Below, piece after piece: positions 31,283-43,641 of a DNA stretch of 64,000 bases; within the stretch, counting starts at the first letter, position 1; each line of letters opens with the position of its first letter. The notes under the pieces were generated by a model, which saw only the letters and a list, made by a program, of their open reading frames with translations, had not been told where the DNA came from and made no database searches. The position numbers were made by a program, and so were the translations under genes. Source of the stretch: Erodium maritimum (Eukaryota > Streptophyta > Magnoliopsida > Geraniales > Geraniaceae); assembly GCA_963921825.1 (NCBI GenBank), contig OY997596.1, positions 1,679,001 to 1,743,000 on the forward strand, in the 5' to 3' direction.

Positions 31283-32697
31283 TGATGTGGACATAAAATA
31301 CATCTATTTTAGATGTCATTAGCCCACATTTATGCTCTTTTTAGTCCCGAGTTAATATGAAATGATGCATTTTACTCTCGTATTGTGTATTTGGTCTTGT
31401 TTCAGGGTTCATCAAGTTTTCGGAGCAAAAAGGGGCAATTTGGGAGTGAAACGGAGCGAATTTGGAAGTTGGGCAGAAGTGTCAGCAACATGCACCAGTT
31501 TGTTGCACGCCATGCAACAAACTGGTGCACTCAGAACAGAGGAGTCAAGAATCTGCACCATTTTCTTGCACGGCGTGCAAGAAACTGGTGCAACTTAAGT
31601 GCACCAGAAACTTGCACGGCGTGCAAGCGACCGTGCAAGCGTCAAAAACGCGATTTCCAGCTGCGTTTCCTATTTTTTATCAGAGTTAACCCGTCATATA
31701 AAAGGGAATTTAGGTCAGATTGAAGGGGATCACGAAATTGAAGAGAAAAGGTCACTTTTTGAGAGAACTTGGAGAACTTGGGGAACTTGGAGAAGATCAA
31801 AGGAGAACTACTAGAATCACATTGAGGTTTTTGTAGTTTGGTTTGTTTCTGAATACTTGTATTGCTATTTTCAGTTAATATGAGTATGATTATTTCAATC
31901 CTTCTCTTGTGTTCTTGTCTCTTTGTTATGAACTAAGTTTATATCGATCTAGGGCTAGGGGGAACGATGTGATGAATTGATTGAGCATATTTAGGTCATA
32001 TACTTATAAACTAATACTAGAAAAGTGTTTATCCATTTCCGTTCGTAATGCTACATTGCCTTGATCACGTACATGTATGATTAAATCTTGTTAACCAACA
32101 ATTGAGAAATGAGGTTAAAAAGAGGAAAAAAAGAATTGGATAGCTCGGGTTTCAATCTAGGCTAGAATATGGCTAGACTGACACGAGTGCAATAGCTATA
32201 GGTGTAAAACCCGAAAGTTAGAGGAATTCATAGATCGTAATGCTTTATACCGCTCTACACCTAGATTAGAGATAATTAGGTGGACCGAGTGTATTAGGGT
32301 CCTAATACGATCGAGAGATGGTTAGGACTACTTAAAGAGAATTCCCGTTGCCCTTAAAATAGTATTAGTTATAAATGTATGCCAAATATCGTTAAGTTGT
32401 TCATCTCATTCGACCCCCGTTAATGTCCTAGATCGTCTTTTATCTCTGATTTACAATCCATTTGTGATTTTGTGCTCTGTTTTCGAATCATTTATATATT
32501 CTCAGTACTTGCATGAATTTACATTTTACAAACCAAAACCAAACATCGTTATAGGAATAGCTTGACCATCGAATTAATTAACTAAAGTGCTTGTCTAATT
32601 GCTCCCTTGGGTACGATATCTCGGACTTAAACCCGAATACTACTTGACGACCGGTACGCTTGCCGTACCATTCTGAGGGTTAAATCTCAGAGTGTCA
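31283..32697 (+). repeat. 3' LTR of element 2
   Basis: 1415 bp. It matches the 5' LTR except for G instead of A near 32654 and one extra A in the run near 32130. It ends GAGTGTCA followed by AGTATC. Confidence 0.9.
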
Positions 32698-32702
32698 AGT
32701 AT

Positions 32703-33340
32703 CAATATGTATCTCTATCTTATTCTATGGCAGTAGATTGGTTTATTTCAGTTTTGTTTGTGCTTATTGTTTGGGATTCCGGGTTCTGACCTTTTCTTCC
32801 TATTGTGCATCATGGTGGCTATATGCGGGTGTGGGTCTCCTTTTTTAGCCGTCTTTTTCTTTCCCGGGTCTGCGTACCCACTCATTTCAGGGCCTGCGTA
32901 CCCATTCACTTCAGGGTCTGCGTACCCATTCACTTCAGGGTCTGCGTACCCATTCATTTCAGGGTCTGTGTACCCTTCCATTTCAGGGTCTGCGTACCCA
33001 TTCACTTTCACTTCATATGTTTCCCCGGTGTGGGGTTACAGGGTCTGCGTACCCTTTCATTACTTCAATCAGGGTCTGCGTACCCTTTCATTACTTCATT
33101 CAGGGTCTGCGTACCCTTTCATTACTTCATTCAGGGTCTGCGTACCCTTTCATTACTTCATTCAGGGTCTGCGTACCCTTTCATTACTTCATTCAGGGTC
33201 TGCGTACCCATTCATAGCTACTAGGGTGGTAGTCGTTCATGTGATCCTTTTTTGTTGGAGAGTCTGTAGCTAGACTCTCTTCTTGTACTCCTCTTCCTCC
33301 TTGAGAGAGGTTTAATTTAATTATGTCTTGCTGATAAAAA
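32703..33340 (+). mobile_element. Non-LTR element 3' part with VNTR
   Basis: The right end (GTCTGTAGCTAGACTC..., a GAGAGGTTT block, TTGCTGATAAAAAAAAAA) closely resembles the end at about 37200-37285, a LINE-type 3' tail. Upstream is a VNTR. The left boundary coincides with LTR element 2, so the element may be split by it. Confidence 0.5.
32866..33217. repeat. GGGTCTGCGTACCC VNTR, 12 copies in two periods
   Basis: The 14-bp core GGGTCTGCGTACCC (with single-base variants) occurs twelve times. The first six copies are spaced about 24 bp apart with TTCACTTCA-type spacers. The last six are spaced about 31 bp apart with TTTCATTACTTCATTCA spacers. A 40-bp interruption (about 33001-33040) separates the two series. 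It is not a CRISPR: spacers are themselves repeated and the genome is a plant's. Confidence 0.9.
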
Positions 33341-35590
33341 AAAAATCTATGCGATTAAAACACAATGTTAGTGTTGGCTTCTGATTTTATGCTTCGTATC
33401 ACTTCGACAAAATTATTTTTGTTAGATCGCAAGATTTATTATTTTGTTATAATCATACACTCGATAATTCAGAATATAAACATTTCACTCAAACTATTTT
33501 TTATTGAATTAGGCGAAACTACAAAAATCAGGAAATTTTTCTATTTAATTTTAACATGATTAAAAACTCTAAAATTAATCGAGTAATTTATCATATCCAA
33601 GTCATATGGAATATGGATTCATATCCTCAACTTTTTAAAACACTAATTTCGTTTAGCTTATAAGTCGAAACCATTATAGTAGGTAGGATTGAGAGGGTGA
33701 GAGTGGCATACATCAGACAAAACATGTAATTACTACAAGAACATCAATTAGACCACCTACAGTGGAGGTCGATTTCTGAGGTCGAATCTGTAGGTCTAAA
33801 CTAGGTCGGATTCGATAAATTTTACAGTGGAGTGTCGAATCGAATCTGACCAAAATCATACGTATAAGGAGAAGATTCGTTGAGAGATAAGAAAGAAACG
33901 TGAGGGAGGAGAAAGACAGAAAGAAGAGTGAATCAGAGGAGCAGGAATCTGCAGACTCGGAAGACGTCGAATCGCCAAAAGAAAGAAAATCAGAACCTAA
34001 ACGTCAATAATTCTTTTTTTTCGTCATTTTCGATAATTTTTTCAACCTCCACCATAAATAGTCTTATGGCTCTCATAGTCCGCAACCACATTTCATTGAG
34101 CACGTTGCAAATTCACAAAATGTCCCATCAAAATTACTATTTCACCTTTATCTTTTCATTACTGTTCATTCTTGTCCTATTATTTCTTACACTATGATCT
34201 ACGTCTCACAATTAAGTCCCATTTGTACAACATCAATAATCCCAAAATGCAGTTGTCTTTCCTTGTTTGTAATCTTTTAAGAATTTTTGGATCGGATTAG
34301 TCCAACTTAGTATTCAGTTTGATAAAAAAAAATATGTTAATTTAATCGGAATTCGTTTGATTATTAAGTTTTGTTTTTATATTAACAAAAATAAATGATT
34401 TCGTTACAATATTTGAACAAATGAACATTTGTCCTGACGCATTCACGTGAAGAAACATTATCTTTATGTCGAGGAAAGATTTAAACGTCGTTCTATTTAC
34501 TTTAGTAATGCTGACGTTGTCTTTTGTGTAGGGGTGTTATTGGTTCATACCAAAGAAAATTGTTGATCCATTCCGTCTGCAAGTGGTGTTATCCATTTCA
34601 ATCGATAATGTACGATATTTTATGTTACTTGTACGAATATACATGCGTTTTTGTCCAAAACTGTACTTTCCATAACAATTATTTTTATATAATTTTCATA
34701 TGAAAAGAATTACCAGTTATAGGTGTTCGATGGATAAATTATAAAAATAAAAAACATATGATCCTGCATAATTATTCATCATATTATGAAAACAGGACCT
34801 CAATCCCATGATCACAACACACCCTCTTGTTCTTGATGATATTTTTTTCATCTAGAGTTTTATCATTAAGATTTTTTAAAGTGTTGCTATAATAAAATTT
34901 AGGGTTAATTCCACTTCAGTATCCTCAATCTTTCATATTTTATTTTGAGTACCTTAAATCTTTTTTGTGTAATCTCAGTATCCTAAATCTTTCATATTTC
35001 ATTTAGAGTACCCTAAATCTTTTTTGTGTCACCTCAATACCCTAAACTTCTATTAATTTCATTTTAGTACCCTAAACTTTTATTAATTTCATTTTAGTAC
35101 CCACCGTTAACTTTACCTAATTTTGGCTGTTGGTGAGGGGTAATATGGTCATTTTACCTATTTTGGATGGAAAATCATATATAAAGTTAACGGTGGGTAC
35201 TAAAATGGAATTAATGAAAGTTTAGGGTACCGAGGTGACACAAAAAAGATTTAGGGTACTCTAAATGAATTAATAAAAGTTTAGGGTATTGAGGTGACAA
35301 AAAAAAAGATTTAGAGTACTCTAAATGAAATATGAAAGATTTAACGTACTGAGGTGGAATTATCCCTAAAACTTATTATGTATACGTGTGTTAGACTGAA
35401 TTAATATGAAAATACAAGAATTATTAAATACATATTAAACCGAGATTGAAAATGACTGATTAGATGTATATTCACATTCAAATGAAATATCATGGATACA
35501 AAAGTAGTGTGGTTGGTGCACATATTGACTGTGACTTGGGAGGAGACAAGAACCACATAAGGAATTGGGGTCAATAATCTCAAGCACCTT
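33200..35590. repeat. Old segmental duplication, copy D1
   Basis: This segment is collinear with 37200-39330. Shared landmarks in order: the LINE tail with TTGCTGATAAAAAAAA; a GTTGGCTTCTGATTTTAT-like stretch; GTTGCAAATTCACAAAATGT (about 34103); CAACATCAATAATCCCAAAAT (about 34231); and GGGTCAATAATCTCAA (about 35568). Identity is moderate, so the event is old. D1 carries the MITE 34902-35366, which D2 lacks. Confidence 0.65.
34902..35366. mobile_element. Mutator-type MITE with long inverted repeats
   Basis: The ends are GGGTTAATTCCAC and GTGGAATTATCCC. The arms are long and internally repetitive, with several TTTAGGGTACTNNAATGA-like words on each side. Flanks TAAAATTTA (34893-34901) and TAAAACTTA (35367-35375) match at 8 of 9 positions. 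The short core contains no ORF. Confidence 0.85.
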
Positions 35591-36065
35591 TTGTCTCTAT
35601 TCCCTTTTTTTTTCTCTATTATTGTTTTTACCTGTATTTCAAGTCTTATGTCAAGTGTTAACACGTTTAAGGATGTGTATTCGAATAATTATTGACCATT
35701 TGGATGGTCTAATTAAAATATTGATTATATATATACACGTGTGTTAATTTTTGTACAATTTATCAATAATTTTTTTTTTGAAACGAGTAGATGGGATATT
35801 ATATTCCTGTAAAATACAAACCTTACAGGTTAGCCCAACAAAATCTAATAAAATAGTGATGAGACATATTATAATATTTATATTCAACCACTTTATAAAA
35901 TATATTTTTTTTCTCACAAAAAACATATCATACTAGTATTAAGTACTGTAAATTTGTGATTTTCACGTTACTCTCATTCCAATCTTAAACAAGAGTTCGG
36001 TAGTAAGAAGCGGTCCATAATTCTCTCTAACTATCGAGAGCTCTTTGTCTCCGCACGAAAAAAAA

Positions 36066-36453
36066 GGGATAACTTTGTTTCCTAACCTTTATAAACGTTT
36101 CATTATCAGATCCTAACCCAGGCCAACGTTTGGTCTCAATTCCTAACATAATAGGTTTGGAATTTCTCAGAAACTATAAAAAACCGTCTAAACTCACGAT
36201 TCCGTCAACCCATCCAAGCGTTGTTGTTGTTGGCGTACATTACCCATGGTGATTTCCTCGACGTTGAACTTATCCTCATTCTCAAGCAACCGAACCCAAT
36301 GCTCGACGAGTTGACGGAATCATGAGTTTGGACGGCTTTTTATAGTTTTTGAGAAATTTCAAACCTATCATGTTAGGAATTGAGACCAAAAGTTGGTCTG
36401 GGTTAGGATCTAATAATGAAACGTTTGTAAAGGTTAGGAAACAGAGTTTTCCC
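36066..36453. mobile_element. MITE with inverted arms of about 143 bp
   Basis: The arms start GGGATAACTTTGTTTCC and GGGAAAACTCTGTTTCC (minus) and stay about 90% similar to GATTCCGTCAAC. The flanks are poly-A on both sides (36058-36065 and 36454-36463), compatible with a 9-bp duplication of an A run but not proof of it. The loop of about 100 bp has no gene. Confidence 0.85.
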
Positions 36454-36489
36454 AAAAAAAAACCATTACTATAGCTATAGTCATTGTCA

Positions 36490-37285
36490 TGGTTTATGTT
36501 ATGGTTATGCTTCTCATTTCTATACATCTTCTCCCCTACACCTCCCCTATGAGTTCTACGAGAGTTTTTCCTGTTAAGGCTTCTCTCGAGCTGCCTCTAG
36601 CCACCGCGACGTTGGCTCCCTCCGGCCACCAACGAAGCGTCTCCCGATCTTGTATGGTCCCCCCTCTACAACTCTGATGGTTGACATATGGCTTACCTCA
36701 GTGTCAATCGACCACCCGCCTCGGAGCCCCGCGATCTCGAAGTCGCAACTGTCGTCTCTGAAGCCGTCACCAGCGTCTATGATGTTGCATTCGTCGTCTC
36801 TGATGTCACCACCGTCGTCGCTAAAGTTGTCCATGCAACAGCCGCCGTCGCGTCCTTCTCCCTAGCCTCCATCGATGCATGCGAAAACCGTACAGTTTCG
36901 AAGCACCCCCGCTTTATGTACCTTTTTATCTGACTTCGTTTTCGCAGGGTCAAAAACTAGCGAGCAAAGATCTAGGGGCTTCTCTTGGGAGGGAACCTTG
37001 ATTCACATATTTGTCCTTGTCCCACCCTTCAGGATCGAGATAATCGCGTATACCCTAGGTCGGTTTTCGGTTTGTTTTCTAAGCGCCATGTTTGGCAGGC
37101 TTCTGGTTGTGGCTTCTTTTCATTGGACGAGTTGTGTCTCGGTCCGGTTTCTAGTTGGAGGTTGTGCTTTGGATAACAATACTCTTGTTTATACTGTTGG
37201 GTTTCTGTAGCTAGAAACCTTTCTGTCCTCCCTTTACATTCTCTGTAAAGGGAGAGATTTATAATACTGTTTTGCTGATAAAAAA
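36490..37285 (+). mobile_element. Non-LTR element remnant without RT
   Basis: A moderately GC-rich segment ends in GTAGCTAGAAACC, a CTTTACATTCTCTGTAAAG stem, GGGAGAGATTT and TTTGCTGATAAAAAAAAA. This is the same 3' tail type as at 33240-33340. The short plus-strand frames here show no recognisable domain. Confidence 0.5.
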
Positions 37286-39330
37286 AAAGACTATTACACA
37301 TTCCATGAGTATCAATTTCTTATGTTGGCTTTTGATCTTATATTTTGTCGATCATCTCAAAAAAATTGTTTTTGTTACATCATGAGATTTATTATGTTAT
37401 TCGGATAGTCCAATCGATAATTCTAAATACTAATAGTTACTTATACTTTTTTTCATCTAATCAATCGAAATCAAGAAAACAATAAGATTAATTAATTTTA
37501 TCACAATCAAAATTAATCAAGTTTATCTAACCTTTCCAATTCATATGGATTCATGTCTTCAACTTTTGAAAACACAATTTTGGTTTAGCTTACAAGTCGA
37601 AACCATTCTAGTCATATAGATAAGCATTCATTCTCATCATTATTGGACAAATCTTATTAACTCTAAATGCCCTTACATGTAATTACAACAAAAAAACATC
37701 CCTACATAATTTCTCTAATCGTTGGTAGTCACATTTTGTTTTATTGAACACGTTGCAGTTGCAAATCCACAAAATGTAGCATCAAAATTACTATTTCACC
37801 CTTATCTTATTATTACTATTCTTTCTTGTCCTATTATTACCTACCATATCCCTAATTTGTACAACATCAATAATCCCAAAATATAGTTGCCTTTCCTTGT
37901 TTGTAATCTTTTAAGAGTTTTTGGATTGGATTTATCCAACTTAGTATTCGATTCGATCAATCTATTAATCCATTTTGTTAAATAATACGTTAATTTAGTT
38001 TAAATTATTCAGTTTTGTCTTTATATTCGTTTAATTACCGTCATGTATTATCATTGAAAATTTCGGTGTCTCCCCTTCCTGAAAAACCTGGCTCCACCAT
38101 TCACCTATGGTAATGGGACATTATCTTTCGTCCAGGAGTATTATTAGGTGAGACCAAGGAAAATTGTTGATCGAAGTGACATATCTTGAAGTTGTATTGT
38201 CTTTTTCAATCGATAATGTGAAATATTTTATATTACGTACATGTATATATGCATGTTTTTATTGTCTGAAAATATACATCTCATGATAGTTATTTTTGTA
38301 TAATTCTCGTATGAATGAACTATGACTTACAATAGTTCAATGGATTCTAACAGCCGTAGCTACTGTAGAATCGTCTCTGTATACGCCTCCAACTACCAGG
38401 ATATCGATCATGAGTTTTCTTTTCTCTCTATTCCTAGTAGTGCCCTTCTCTGCGCATCCACAATTCGATAGTGTTGTATCGACGACAGATCGTGACTCTT
38501 TGTTGCAGTGGTGTTCTCCTCTACGCATCTGCAATCCGGCGTTGCTGTAATGGAAGGATGGTGCTTTGGCGACGATCCGCGACTCCCTGTTGCGGTGATA
38601 CTCGTACTCTTCGTGTTAGCCTCCCACGTCTCGAGCGAGGACACGACCGGCGATATAGCCGGAAAAAATTAGACGAATCAAACAAGGACTGTTATACAGC
38701 CTCGCCGAATGAATAAGCAAGGATTCAGGAATTTTTACCGGGAGGGATCCCTGAATCATACCGCCACTCCCAACCAGACTGTTAGGTTCAAGTTCGGTAG
38801 CTCATTTAACAAAGCGAGTCCTTGGAGATCAGGGACCAAGCATCGTTTAGGCTTTACCTTGAGCTGTTTCCAACAGTTGGCATACTTTGGCTTTACTTTT
38901 TGTTCTTGTTTTGGATTACTTTTCTGTTTTAGTTTATTTTTCTGTACTAGTTACGAGTGTTATAACCGAGTCCTGTTGAAACGGTTCGTTTCTAAAAGTT
39001 AATGGATCATTATCCTTTTTAAGGGTATTGGTCGCTATAATGACTTTATTCTATAATTAATAAAAGTTATTTTTTATTCTAAAAAGAATAGTTCTATGGA
39101 TTAATTATAAAATCCATAAAAAAAAAACATAAAATCCCACAAAAATATTCAAGCTATTTTTTTTTTAATAAAATCTAAACAAAATCATGGGTACAAAAAT
39201 CTTTTGGTTTGTATACAAGGTAGACACTTCTTGAGTGTGGCATAGGGGGAGACAATAACGATGCAAGTATATTATTGGGTCAATAATCTCAAACATTTTT
39301 GTCTCTATTTAAAGGTAGGGACGAGTATTC
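37200..39330. repeat. Old segmental duplication, copy D2
   Basis: Second copy of the 33200-35590 segment, with the same landmarks (for example CAACATCAATAATCCCAAAAT at about 37863 and GGGTCAATAATCTCAAA at about 39278). It is interrupted by the non-LTR insertion 38347-39086, for which D1 gives the pre-insertion state. Confidence 0.65.
38347..39086 (+). mobile_element. Non-LTR retroelement insertion with 16-bp target duplication
   Basis: Flanks AATAGTTCAATGGATT (38331-38346) and AATAGTTCTATGGATT (39087-39102) match at 15 of 16 positions. The body of 740 bp is GC-rich at its start and AT-rich at its end, where it reads TTTTATTCTAAAAAG. No RT motif was found. The homologous unoccupied site in D1 (about 34718-34740) supports insertion. 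Confidence 0.75.
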
Positions 39331-39366
39331 GATTGATTATTAACGATTTATATAATCTATCAAGAA

Positions 39367-41390
39367 TATCGATGATTAAACTATATTAATCAAATTGATA
39401 TTTTATATTTCATTAACCAAATTGAATTAACCAAAAAAATTCGATTTGATTATGAATCAACCTCTCTCTAGGAACTTTAAACTTTCGTCCTTAAGCCGCC
39501 TCCATCGATTTGTTGTTCCTTCGCCGATGATTCTTCGGGTGTACATGACCTTTGAGATCGCCGACGGTGGTCTACTTTCCACCTCTTTCCTTCCTCCTTC
39601 TCTCTTCTCAACCTTTTATGTGCTCTGGTGTTCCTGAAGGTTAACCATCAGATCCTCCGCTATGTTCAGATATGGTGGTCGGTGGTCGTTTCTTCTGTGC
39701 GTGGAGGGATGAGGTAGTTCGGATCTGATCGTGGGATGACTTCCCCCTTCCGGTAAGGATTGTTGCAGATTAGGGCTACTCTCTCCGCTGTGGTGGCTCT
39801 ATCTTCCTCACGCTTCTCAAAATCGCGACGTCTGGTACATGTTTCAGTCGTGGGACATGCTTCTTCGTCCTCTCTAGTGAAGATCGTTGTGTTGCGGGTC
39901 CGGCTCGTCACTCTCGTTCCCTGCACACGAGAGATTCCAGTTCTGTTTTGGTCTCCCTCGGGGTTGCCCTCTTGTTCTTGCTTCCTTTCCTCTGATTTTT
40001 GATTTTGACGATATTTCTTCTTCGACCACGGTTGTGGCGGAGACTCGATGTCCGTGTGATGGCTGGCGTCGAGAGTTGGACTTCGAGCCTATGTTACAGA
40101 CCTGTCATGGTCGAGGTCGGAGGGTAAATCTACCAATTTATGGTGTTGGCTACCGGTCTGTCGGGGTTTTTGTGACTCCGGTGAGTTTTAGGTTGCTTGA
40201 GTTTGTCGATTGTGCAGTGGCCGGGTTTATCTGTTTGGTACTGTGGAGTTGTTGTCTGCCTTACCCTTTCGAGGTTATTGGTTTGTTGTTTGCCTCTCCG
40301 GTCCCCGTTTGTTTCTATGTTTTGACCGGAGTTTGGATACCTTGGTTTTTTGTTTGTTTTATTGTTGTTTGTTTAGGGTCTGAGACCTTTGTGGTTAGGT
40401 TTGCTCCCCTTGTTAGGACTTTTAGTTTGCTTATTGTTATTTCAGGCTTTTAGGCCGTGTTTGTATTTCATTTTGTTGGGTTGTTTTTGAGTTTGTGCTA
40501 AAAGCATGTACTCACTTGTTTAGGTTTCATACTCTGTTATTTCCTCTAAGAACTCTGTATGAGCTTGTCTTTGTTTGTATGTAACCAGTTTCGGGGGTTT
40601 CTCTTTACCTAGTTCTTCATTTTGAAGTCAAGGTGTTTATAAAAAAAATGAATCGATTTTAGTTTCATCCCTAACCATAATATAATATTTACCGAATTAT
40701 CCAAAAAAAATCGATCCCTATCTAGTTGTTTTTGGATAACCAAATCTTTTGATTTGATGCAAAGATTAAAGCCCCCGATCCAATTAATCGAACCGTGTAC
40801 ACCACTACTTGAGAGCGATGAACCAAAAATAACACACACAAAAGAAACAATAATGGTAACAAATATATACCTAATCTTTTTTATTCATCCATTTCCCTTT
40901 TTGTTTGTATATCTACACTTTGCCACAAGAAAGAGTAAAGTTTGAGAAAAAGTGGGAGTAGCAACAAAAAAACACAAGAATATCTATGGTTGAACTATGT
41001 TAATCTAATTGATATTTTTTTCATTTCATTAACCAAAAATGTTTGATTTGATTAAATCAAATAAACCGACTTTAGTTTCATGACGAATCATAATATAATA
41101 TATTTCGAATCAATAAAAAAAGTTTGATCCTTGCCTAGTTGTTGTTTTTGGATAACGAAATCTTTTGATTCGGTGCAAATAATGAATACCCCGATCCAAT
41201 TAACCGAACCCTGTTGAAAACGATGAACCGTAAATAACACACAAAAGAAACAATAATGGTAACAAATAACTACCTCATCTTTTTATTCATCCATTTCCCT
41301 TTTTTTTTGTATATATACTTTACCACAAGAGAGTGACAAATGAAACTTTGGTAAAAAAAAAAAAGTGGGAGTAGCAACAAAACACAATAA
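39367..41390. repeat. Local tandem duplication of about 410 bp, first copy split by an insertion
   Basis: The sequence from TCGATGATTAAACTATATTAATC to AGTGGGAGTAGCAACAA occurs twice: 39367-40979 (interrupted by 39459-40647) and 40980-41390. Shared words include AACAATAATGGTAACAAAT and TTATTCATCCATTTCCC. Confidence 0.7.
39459..40647 (+). mobile_element. Non-LTR retroelement insertion, 1.2 kb, no RT
   Basis: The insertion lies in one copy of a tandem duplication whose other copy is uninterrupted. ATGAATC occurs at both junctions (39452-39458 and 40648-40654). The 3' end is A-rich. The interior resembles other GC-rich to T-rich RT-less elements in the window. The 188-residue frame at 39887-40453 has no recognisable domain. 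Confidence 0.65.
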
Positions 41391-42028
41391 AGCAAGCTGC
41401 TCCATCTTTTCATGCTCTTCCTCTCCCTTCTTCACACCCATGAGACAACTAGCTCTATACTAAACTAATATCACTCTAGTTTCATCTTTTTCAAACCATG
41501 ATCAGCTTTTTTTACCATATAGGGGACCATATGTCGAATGGCCCAAAACCCACCATGTTCGTTATAGTAGAACTTGATTGTTTTGATTGGATTTGTTGTA
41601 TCGGGTTCACAAGAAAAATAAATCAAATGAAAGTAAACCGATAAATAATAAAATAATAAACACTAATGCGAAGAGTTTTTCTTTTAACATAAGGGTAAGT
41701 TTTCATTCAATCAATTCCGAAACATTACAACCTTAAGGTCAAGGGATAAAACCCTGTTTACTAAAAAAGATGATCCGATACACTAGATTGACAATATCTA
41801 AAACTTCTAAAACAACGTAAAAGAGTTTTAACTTTGTAGTTTCCCAACCATGTGATGGTTACATCCACGCGGACAGAGCGGAAGGATTTTCACTAGAGAG
41901 AAAACACAATATAAGATCTACGTAGAAGTACAACTAGGTTTACAACTGATTTATATTTATGCTTATTTTATCCTAAATCCAAGTATAAAACTCTAGTTTT
42001 AAAAGATCTCTAACTAGGCTTAGAGTAT
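41391..42028. other. Intergenic, no gene seen
   Basis: AT-rich sequence with no supported ORF, RNA gene or complete repeat. A TTTTCATTCAATCAATTCCG stretch near 41700 might be the tail of a minus-strand retroelement, but no target duplication was found. Confidence 0.4.
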
Positions 42029-42037
42029 AAACTAAAA

Positions 42038-42397
42038 GGTTGACTACGCTCACATACCCCGTACTATGTACATTTAATGGATAAATACCCCAAAATTATT
42101 TCGTAACGAATACATATCCCGAACTGACAGTTTGTAACAACACCCCTTCCATTCATTTTCCATTTATTTTTAGGGTTAGATTTAGGTTTGGAGAGAGATT
42201 TAGGGTTCGAGTTGGTTTTATGATTGTAACACTATGGGTAGTTTCATAATTTCTGAAAAAATAAACAGTAAATGAACAGAAATATGGATGGAATGAGGGA
42301 TGTTGTTACAACTGTTAGTTCGGGGTATATATACGTTATTTGGGGTAGGTATCCGTTAAACGTGTGTAGTTCGGGGTAGGTGAATGTAGTGAACTCT
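42038..42397. mobile_element. Mutator-type MITE with perfect 9-bp target duplication
   Basis: AAACTAAAA flanks both sides exactly (42029-42037 and 42398-42406). The arms contain mirrored TACCCCG, ACGTTTAAYGGAT and TAACAACAYCCCT words. The core is T-rich with no ORF. Confidence 0.85.
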
Positions 42398-42766
42398 AAA
42401 CTAAAATTCACAACTTATTCAAGTCGTTTTTAACGATATCTCGAGCTATCTATCTATAAAAATGTTTCTTATTGAGTTAAATGCAAATAGTTGTTCGCTT
42501 AGATTTCTCACAAATAAATAAATAAACATGATAAATAAAACCCGACAATAAGATATTTTATAAAAAAACCAAAGAAAAATAAAATAAAAACACCAACTCT
42601 ATCGATGCATTACCATCACGTGCGTTTTTTACATTTTAAAGACGAATATATTCTCTGTCCACCCGTAGCATGAAATTGTCTTTTACTTTTGCACTGAATA
42701 GTTTCAATACAATTCCGTGTTCAACCTATATCTTCAATTGTTTAGTTCTCCATCGAATTCAGAGAT

Positions 42767-43641
42767 TTTTTTTTTGAAACGGAAAAGAGGTAGTTGTATT
42801 ACGATTTCATATCATGCTTACAAGGAGGGACATAACAGTCCTGGATACCAGCTTTTTGTCCCAACCGGCCGTAGCCCATCGGGCGCACATGGTTCCATAC
42901 ATATAGTCTGCTTTGATTCGCAGATCCAAACTCAAGTGTTCCTCGATTCAACGTTACAAACAAATAACAAACCAAAGTCCTAAACTTATTGAGCCAAAAG
43001 GTTATTCGACCTAAAACAGTGAAACCTACTAGAGAATTAGCCTTTAGTGCAGATTCCCCGAGACCTCCCTGTTGCAAAAGCTTGTTCGGGGTTGAGAGTC
43101 CCGAATTCGGGTGTTGGTGAAATAGGCCCCAGCCTACCGTCCCTCCTCCCGGGTCCCATATCCAACGAGGGAGCTGACCCATGCCGGCGAGGGGTGACCC
43201 TGGGGCGGGAGGTCGTTGCAGATGGAAAACGGCGCGTGGTGCCCGTATTTCGGAGAACGTCAGGGGGGCCACGGTGGCTTCTGGCTCGAGGGCGGGACCG
43301 GTCCGGCGACGCATGATCGGTAGCGCGAGACGATGGAGAGGGCGTGGCACGGATTGAACGATAGGCGGCGACCTGCGGAGGTAGTCCGTCTGCAAAAAAA
43401 GACAAGAAAAAATAAAACCGATTCCGATCAAAAGAACGGCGACGGTAGATCGGACACCGAAGGGTAGAAGAGAGCTTTGGAAACAGGGGCTTCGATGGTG
43501 AAAGTAGGGGGCTTCAATGGTGGAAAACGGGGCTTCAATAATGACTGTCATGGAGGAGGGTGGGGGTGGGGTGAAGGAGGGGCTGCGCGCAGAGAGAATT
43601 AGGTTTCTCTCTGCGCCCAGTTTTCCATATGCGTTACCTTT
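42767..43641 (-). mobile_element. Non-LTR retroelement insertion, minus orientation, 18-bp target duplication
   Basis: TCCATCGAATTCAGAGAT occurs perfectly at 42749-42766 and 43642-43659. A T9 run at the left is the A-tail read on the minus strand. The 875-bp body is GC-rich, with minus-strand frames of up to 250 residues but no RT or endonuclease motif. The perfect duplication implies recent insertion. Confidence 0.85.

Larger units (their letters stand above)
26664..32697 (+). mobile_element. LTR element 2: non-autonomous Ty3/gypsy (Tat/Athila-like), complete
   Basis: LTRs at 26664-28077 and 31283-32697 (1414 and 1415 bp) differ by one substitution and one A-run length change by eye, so the insertion is very young. 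The tRNA-Asp primer site lies at 28084. The polypurine region lies just before 31283. The interior has one intact ORF (28202-29398) and about 1.9 kb of non-coding sequence, but no reverse transcriptase or integrase. The candidate target duplication is AGTGT (26659-26663) against AGTAT (32698-32702), one mismatch. LTR sequence is unrelated to element 1, but interior blocks match it. Confidence 0.9.

Noticed and set aside
32866-33217. CRISPR-like array of regular direct repeats
   Set aside because: Spacers are themselves near-identical, no cas genes exist, and the genome is a plant's. It is a VNTR.
36650-37210. Short plus-strand frames near the LINE tail as small genes
   Set aside because: Overlapping frames without motifs, next to a non-LTR 3' end.
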